Shown here piece by piece: positions 6,688 to 8,949 of a stretch of DNA of 8,949 nucleotides (position 1 is the first letter of the stretch; every line of letters starts with the position of its first letter). Origin of the DNA: Planctomycetes bacterium UBA2386 (lineage in GTDB: Bacteria; Planctomycetota; UBA1135; UBA2386); NCBI GenBank assembly GCA_002343845.1, contig DDSQ01000155.1, positions 1 through 8,949 on the forward strand. The letters are read 5' to 3'. The notes beneath the pieces are model-generated. The model did not search any database and was not told the origin of the DNA. It saw only the letters and a list, made by a program, of their open reading frames with translations. Position numbers and translations under genes: made by a program.

Positions 6688-8520
6688 ATGCGCCCGCTGC
6701 TGCTCTGCCTCCTCGCCGGCTGTGCCACCGCGCCCGTGATCCGACCACCGGTCGAACGCGACCTCCACAGCCACGCCGAACCCTGGCGGGTGCGAACGGT
6801 CCACCTCGACCTCGACCTCGCGCTCGACTTCGACAAGCACGTCGCGCGCGGCTCGGTCACCCACCATCTGCTGCGCCGCGATCCCGCGGCTCCGCTGGTG
6901 CTCGACACCGACGGCATCGTGATCCACGGGATCACCGACCAGGACGGCATGCCGCTGTCGTGGGAGCAGCCTGACCGCGCCGACCCCGTGCTCGGCAAGC
7001 CGTTGACCATCCAACTGCTGCCGGCGACCGAGCGCGTGCGCGTGCACTACGAGACCGCGCCGGATGCCGAGGCGATGCAGTGGTTGACGCCGGAACAGAC
7101 GCAGGGCGGCAAGCAGCCGTTCCTGTTCACGCAGGGCCAGGCGATCCTGACGCGTTCGTGGATCCCGCTGCAGGACACGCCGGCCGTGCGCCTGACCTGG
7201 AACGCGCGCATCAAGGCCCCCGCGGGGCTGGTGCCGGTGATGAGCGCGTCCGAGCGCGGCAGCGACGGCGAGGTCGCCACCTTCGCGATGGCGCATCCGG
7301 TGCCGAGCTACCTGATCGCGCTGGCGTGCGGCGACCTCGTGTCGCGCGACCTCAGCCACCGCTGCGCCGTGTGGTCCGAGCCGGGCGTGATCGAACTCGC
7401 CGCGCAGGAACTCGCCGACACCGAGGCGATGGTCAGCGCGTGCGAACGGTTGTTCGGGCCGTACCGCTGGGGCCGCTACGACGTGCTGGTGTTGCCGCCG
7501 AGCTTCCCGTTCGGCGGCATGGAGAACCCGTGCCTGACCTTCGCGACGCCGACGATCCTCGCCGGCGACCGTTCGCTGGTGTCGCTGATCGCCCACGAAC
7601 TCGCGCACGGGTGGTCGGGCAACCTGGTCGGCAACGCCACCTGGCGCGACTTCTGGCTCAACGAGGGATTCACCGTCTACCTCGAGGGCCGCATCATGGA
7701 GCGCGTGTTCGGCAGCGACCGCGCGGCGATGGAGCAGGCGCTCGGCATGCAGGAACTGGCGACCGAGCTGCGAGACTTGTCGATCGCCGACCAGCGCCTG
7801 CACGTCGACCTGCGCGGCCGCAATCCCGACGACGCCGTGACCGTGGTGCCCTACCAGAAGGGCGCCGCGTTCCTGCGGCGGCTCGAGGAGGTGTTCGGCC
7901 GACCACGCGTCGGCGCCTTCCTGCGGCAGTGGTTCGACGCCCACGCGTTCCAGAGCGTGACCACCGGGACGTTCCTGCAGTTCCTCGAACGGGAGCTGCT
8001 CGCGACCGAACCCGAGAAGGCGAAGCAGATCGACGTCGCGGCGTGGGTCGAGGACCCGGGCGTGCCCGCCGATGCTCCCGTGCCGAGCAGCGAGATGTTC
8101 GAGGCCGTCGACGCACAGCTCGCGCTGTTCGCCGGCGGCACGCCGGTCCGCGAGCTCGCGACCGAGCGCTGGGTCACCCAGCAGTGGCTGCGCTTCCTCG
8201 CCGGCCTCGGCAAGACGAGTGCGGCGCGACTCGCCGAACTCGACGAGGCCTTCGCGTTCACGCGCAGCGGCAACAGCGAGGTGCTGTGCGCGTGGCTCGT
8301 GCTGGCGATCCAGAACGACTACCGCGCTGTCGATCGCCGGCTCGACCTGTTCTTGATGACGGTCGGGCGGCGCAAGTTCCTGCGCCCGCTCTACCAGGCG
8401 CTGCTCGCTTCGCCCGGCGGCAAGGAGCGCGCGCTGGCGATCTACACGAGGGCGCGGCCGCGGTACCACGCCGTCAGCAAGGGCACGCTCGACGCGATGC
8501 TCGGCTGGCAGCCGAAATGA
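6688..8520 (+). CDS. M1 family zinc aminopeptidase, leukotriene A4 hydrolase-like lipoprotein
   Basis: This 610-residue M1 metallopeptidase would remove N-terminal residues from peptides. The N-terminus MRPLLLCLLAGC is a short lipoprotein signal with lipobox LAGC (Cys12), placing the enzyme at a membrane outside the cytoplasm. Key residues are the exopeptidase motif GGMEN (276-280), zinc site HELAH (H303, E304, H307) with third ligand E326 in NEGFTVYLE, and Y389 in VPYQKG, the transition-state tyrosine. By homology with human LTA4 hydrolase, D381 and the R561-x-K563 pair in VGRRKF should contact the substrate termini. FTQGQAILTRSWIPLQDTP (147-165) and the helical C-terminal domain also fit that subfamily rather than PepN. 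Length matches the roughly 610-residue family size. The residue matching Tyr378, the site of suicide inactivation in the human enzyme, is V384. I chose the ATG at 6688 because it begins the signal peptide; the frame is open further upstream only as a shadow of the sigma gene. Epoxide hydrolase activity is not implied. Confidence 0.95.
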   Translation: MRPLLLCLLAGCATAPVIRPPVERDLHSHAEPWRVRTVHLDLDLALDFDKHVARGSVTHHLLRRDPAAPLVLDTDGIVIHGITDQDGMPLSWEQPDRADPVLGKPLTIQLLPATERVRVHYETAPDAEAMQWLTPEQTQGGKQPFLFTQGQAILTRSWIPLQDTPAVRLTWNARIKAPAGLVPVMSASERGSDGEVATFAMAHPVPSYLIALACGDLVSRDLSHRCAVWSEPGVIELAAQELADTEAMVSACERLFGPYRWGRYDVLVLPPSFPFGGMENPCLTFATPTILAGDRSLVSLIAHELAHGWSGNLVGNATWRDFWLNEGFTVYLEGRIMERVFGSDRAAMEQALGMQELATELRDLSIADQRLHVDLRGRNPDDAVTVVPYQKGAAFLRRLEEVFGRPRVGAFLRQWFDAHAFQSVTTGTFLQFLERELLATEPEKAKQIDVAAWVEDPGVPADAPVPSSEMFEAVDAQLALFAGGTPVRELATERWVTQQWLRFLAGLGKTSAARLAELDEAFAFTRSGNSEVLCAWLVLAIQNDYRAVDRRLDLFLMTVGRRKFLRPLYQALLASPGGKERALAIYTRARPRYHAVSKGTLDAMLGWQPK

Positions 8521-8553
8521 GCCGGCGCACCCTCGCACGCTTCGCCGCCGACG

Positions 8554-8560
8554 CTACGCT
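8554..8560 (+). promoter_or_regulatory. Candidate -10 element for the small membrane protein gene
   Basis: CTACGCT (TACGCT at 8555-8560) ends 12 bases before the ATG at 8573, in the 52-base gap after the aminopeptidase stop. It shares the core GCTAC with the element proposed in front of the aminopeptidase. No Shine-Dalgarno sequence precedes this ATG either. The evidence is weak and read-through from the aminopeptidase gene is equally possible. Confidence 0.18.
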
Positions 8561-8572
8561 GCGCGCCGTCCC

Positions 8573-8728
8573 ATGAGCGACAGCAAGCCCCTGATCGATC
8601 CCAAGGAACTGGTCCCCGCCGGCTTCGGCGTGGCGATCGGCGTCGGCATCCTCGTGTTCTTCTACCTGCTCGCCGCCGGCCTCCACATGCCGCTGCTGGC
8701 CGAGACCTGGGCGCTGCCGCGCCAGTAG
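8573..8728 (+). CDS. Small single-pass membrane protein, 51 residues, unknown function
   Basis: A short open frame encodes 51 residues. The first 14 are polar and charged (MSDSKPLIDPKELV). A hydrophobic glycine-containing helix follows at about 15-38 (PAGFGVAIGVGILVFFYLLA), and then a short tail ending in ETWALPRQ. The composition is that of a genuine membrane segment and not a GC-driven shadow frame, because the other frames here are Arg/Ala-rich. It starts 52 bases after the aminopeptidase stop on the same strand and may be co-transcribed with it. No Shine-Dalgarno site is visible. I do not recognise the family. It could be an accessory subunit of a membrane complex or a stand-alone small protein. 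Confidence 0.6.
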   Translation: MSDSKPLIDPKELVPAGFGVAIGVGILVFFYLLAAGLHMPLLAETWALPRQ

Positions 8729-8816
8729 CCGCCGCACCGCGGACGCAGCGGATCCTGTGCGCGCATCGGGCGACGCGCGCCGCCGTGCCGGGCCACGACT
8801 TCCACGAGTTCCCGCC

Positions 8817-8837
8817 GTACGGCGCATGAGGCCGTAC
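8817..8837. terminator. Hairpin downstream of the small membrane protein gene
   Basis: GTACGGC (8817-8823) and GCCGTAC (8831-8837) form a perfect seven-base-pair stem around a seven-base loop. It lies about 90 bases after the small gene's stop. No T run follows, so it would be an atypical terminator, or it may serve another purpose. Confidence 0.3.
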
Positions 8838-8888
8838 AGCAAAGTGCCCGACCCCTCGCAGGATCAGGCAGGTTGCATGCGCAGTGCG

Positions 8889-8909
8889 CGTCGGTTCAGC
8901 GAACCGACG
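8889..8909 (-). terminator. Probable terminator hairpin of the right-edge minus-strand gene
   Basis: CGTCGGTTC (8889-8897) and GAACCGACG (8901-8909) form a perfect nine-base-pair stem with a three-base loop. It lies six bases beyond the TAA of the - strand frame ending at 8916. The position directly after a stop codon and the perfect stem favour a terminator. There is no T run on either strand, as is common in GC-rich bacteria. It could act in both directions, since the + strand genes also end on this side. Confidence 0.55.
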
Positions 8910-8915
8910 AGTGCA

Positions 8916-8949
8916 TTACCACTCGTCGCCGCCGCCACCGCCGCCGCCG
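8916..8949 (-). CDS. C-terminal end of a glycine-rich protein (rest outside window)
   Basis: Read on the - strand, the last 34 bases give seven glycines, then Asp-Glu-Trp and TAA (stop at 8918-8916). A Gly tract with a short acidic/aromatic end is common in RNA-recognition-motif proteins and other glycine-rich nucleic-acid-binding proteins. Only about ten codons are visible, so the family cannot be named. The hairpin just beyond the stop supports a real gene end. The alternative is a plain GC-rich triplet repeat. Confidence 0.4.
   Translation of the reverse strand, partial: GGGGGGGDEW

Larger units (their letters stand above)
8729..8915. other. Apparently non-coding stretch with two hairpins
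   Basis: This 187-base gap lies between the small membrane protein gene and the gene entering from the right on the - strand. Short open frames exist but none has both a credible start and protein-like composition. It contains the two hairpins listed separately, a GCATGC palindrome at 8876-8881 and the sequence AAAGTGCCCGACCCC near 8840, whose role I cannot assign. Confidence 0.5.

Noticed and set aside
6673..8538. A 621-codon - strand frame opposite the aminopeptidase.
   Set aside because: It is an antisense shadow (rich in Arg, Val, Glu, His and Gln with no motifs) opposite an enzyme with a complete set of catalytic residues.
8517..8576. A 19-codon frame starting in an ATGA overlap with the aminopeptidase stop.
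   Set aside because: It is too short, has shadow-like composition (MSRRTLARFAADATLRAVP) and overlaps the better small membrane protein gene.
8521..8829. The + strand frame of the aminopeptidase stays open after its stop and ends in a protein-like tail (HDFHEFPPYGA) at 8829.
   Set aside because: There is no usable start codon except a GTG at 8785 giving 14 codons, and the frame runs out of phase through the small membrane protein gene. A frameshifted remnant is possible but unsupported.
8826..8949. An open frame from the ATG at 8826 to the right edge.
   Set aside because: It crosses both the hairpin and the Gly-rich - strand gene end, becomes an Ala tract, and lacks a ribosome binding site.

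Overview
The window is high-GC DNA (roughly two thirds G+C by eye) and is almost fully coding. It most likely comes from a planctomycete (Planctomycetota). The main evidence is the pair of large membrane Ser/Thr kinases. Their C-lobe signature ([17 protein letters not shown]), 42-residue TPR arrays and conserved C-terminal block ([20 protein letters not shown]) are typical of the kinase-TPR receptors expanded in that phylum. The ECF sigma factor resembles planctomycete ECF types, and the weak or absent Shine-Dalgarno sites fit as well. This assignment is inferred from protein features; no rRNA or other marker gene is present.

Layout. (1) Positions 1-5856 hold two tandem paralogous genes on the + strand. 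Each encodes a cytoplasmic Hanks-type kinase, one membrane helix, a charged Ala/Glu/Lys-rich helix and a TPR array. The first is cut by the left window edge. They overlap by one base (TGATG). From kinase to juxtamembrane helix they are about 96% identical, but their TPR sensor regions have diverged. (2) Positions 5857-5972 are a short convergent spacer with small hairpins. (3) Positions 5973-6581, on the - strand, encode a 202-residue ECF sigma factor with no recognisable anti-sigma gene beside it. (4) Positions 6582-6687 are a divergent spacer. (5) Positions 6688-8520, on the + strand, encode an M1 metallo-aminopeptidase of the leukotriene A4 hydrolase type with a lipoprotein signal peptide. 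(6) Positions 8573-8728 encode a 51-residue single-pass membrane protein. (7) Positions 8729-8915 appear non-coding and contain two hairpins. (8) Positions 8916-8949, on the - strand, are the Gly-rich C-terminal end of a gene that continues past the right edge.

How the parts may work together: the kinases and the ECF factor form a plausible signalling module. Extracytoplasmic TPR domains would sense or bind a partner, the kinases would signal inward, and the sigma factor would redirect transcription. Kinase-ECF linkage is known in planctomycetes, but here it is inferred from neighbourhood only. The aminopeptidase lipoprotein and small membrane protein could be targets or simply neighbours. 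I found no tRNA, rRNA, CRISPR array, insertion sequence or phage gene.
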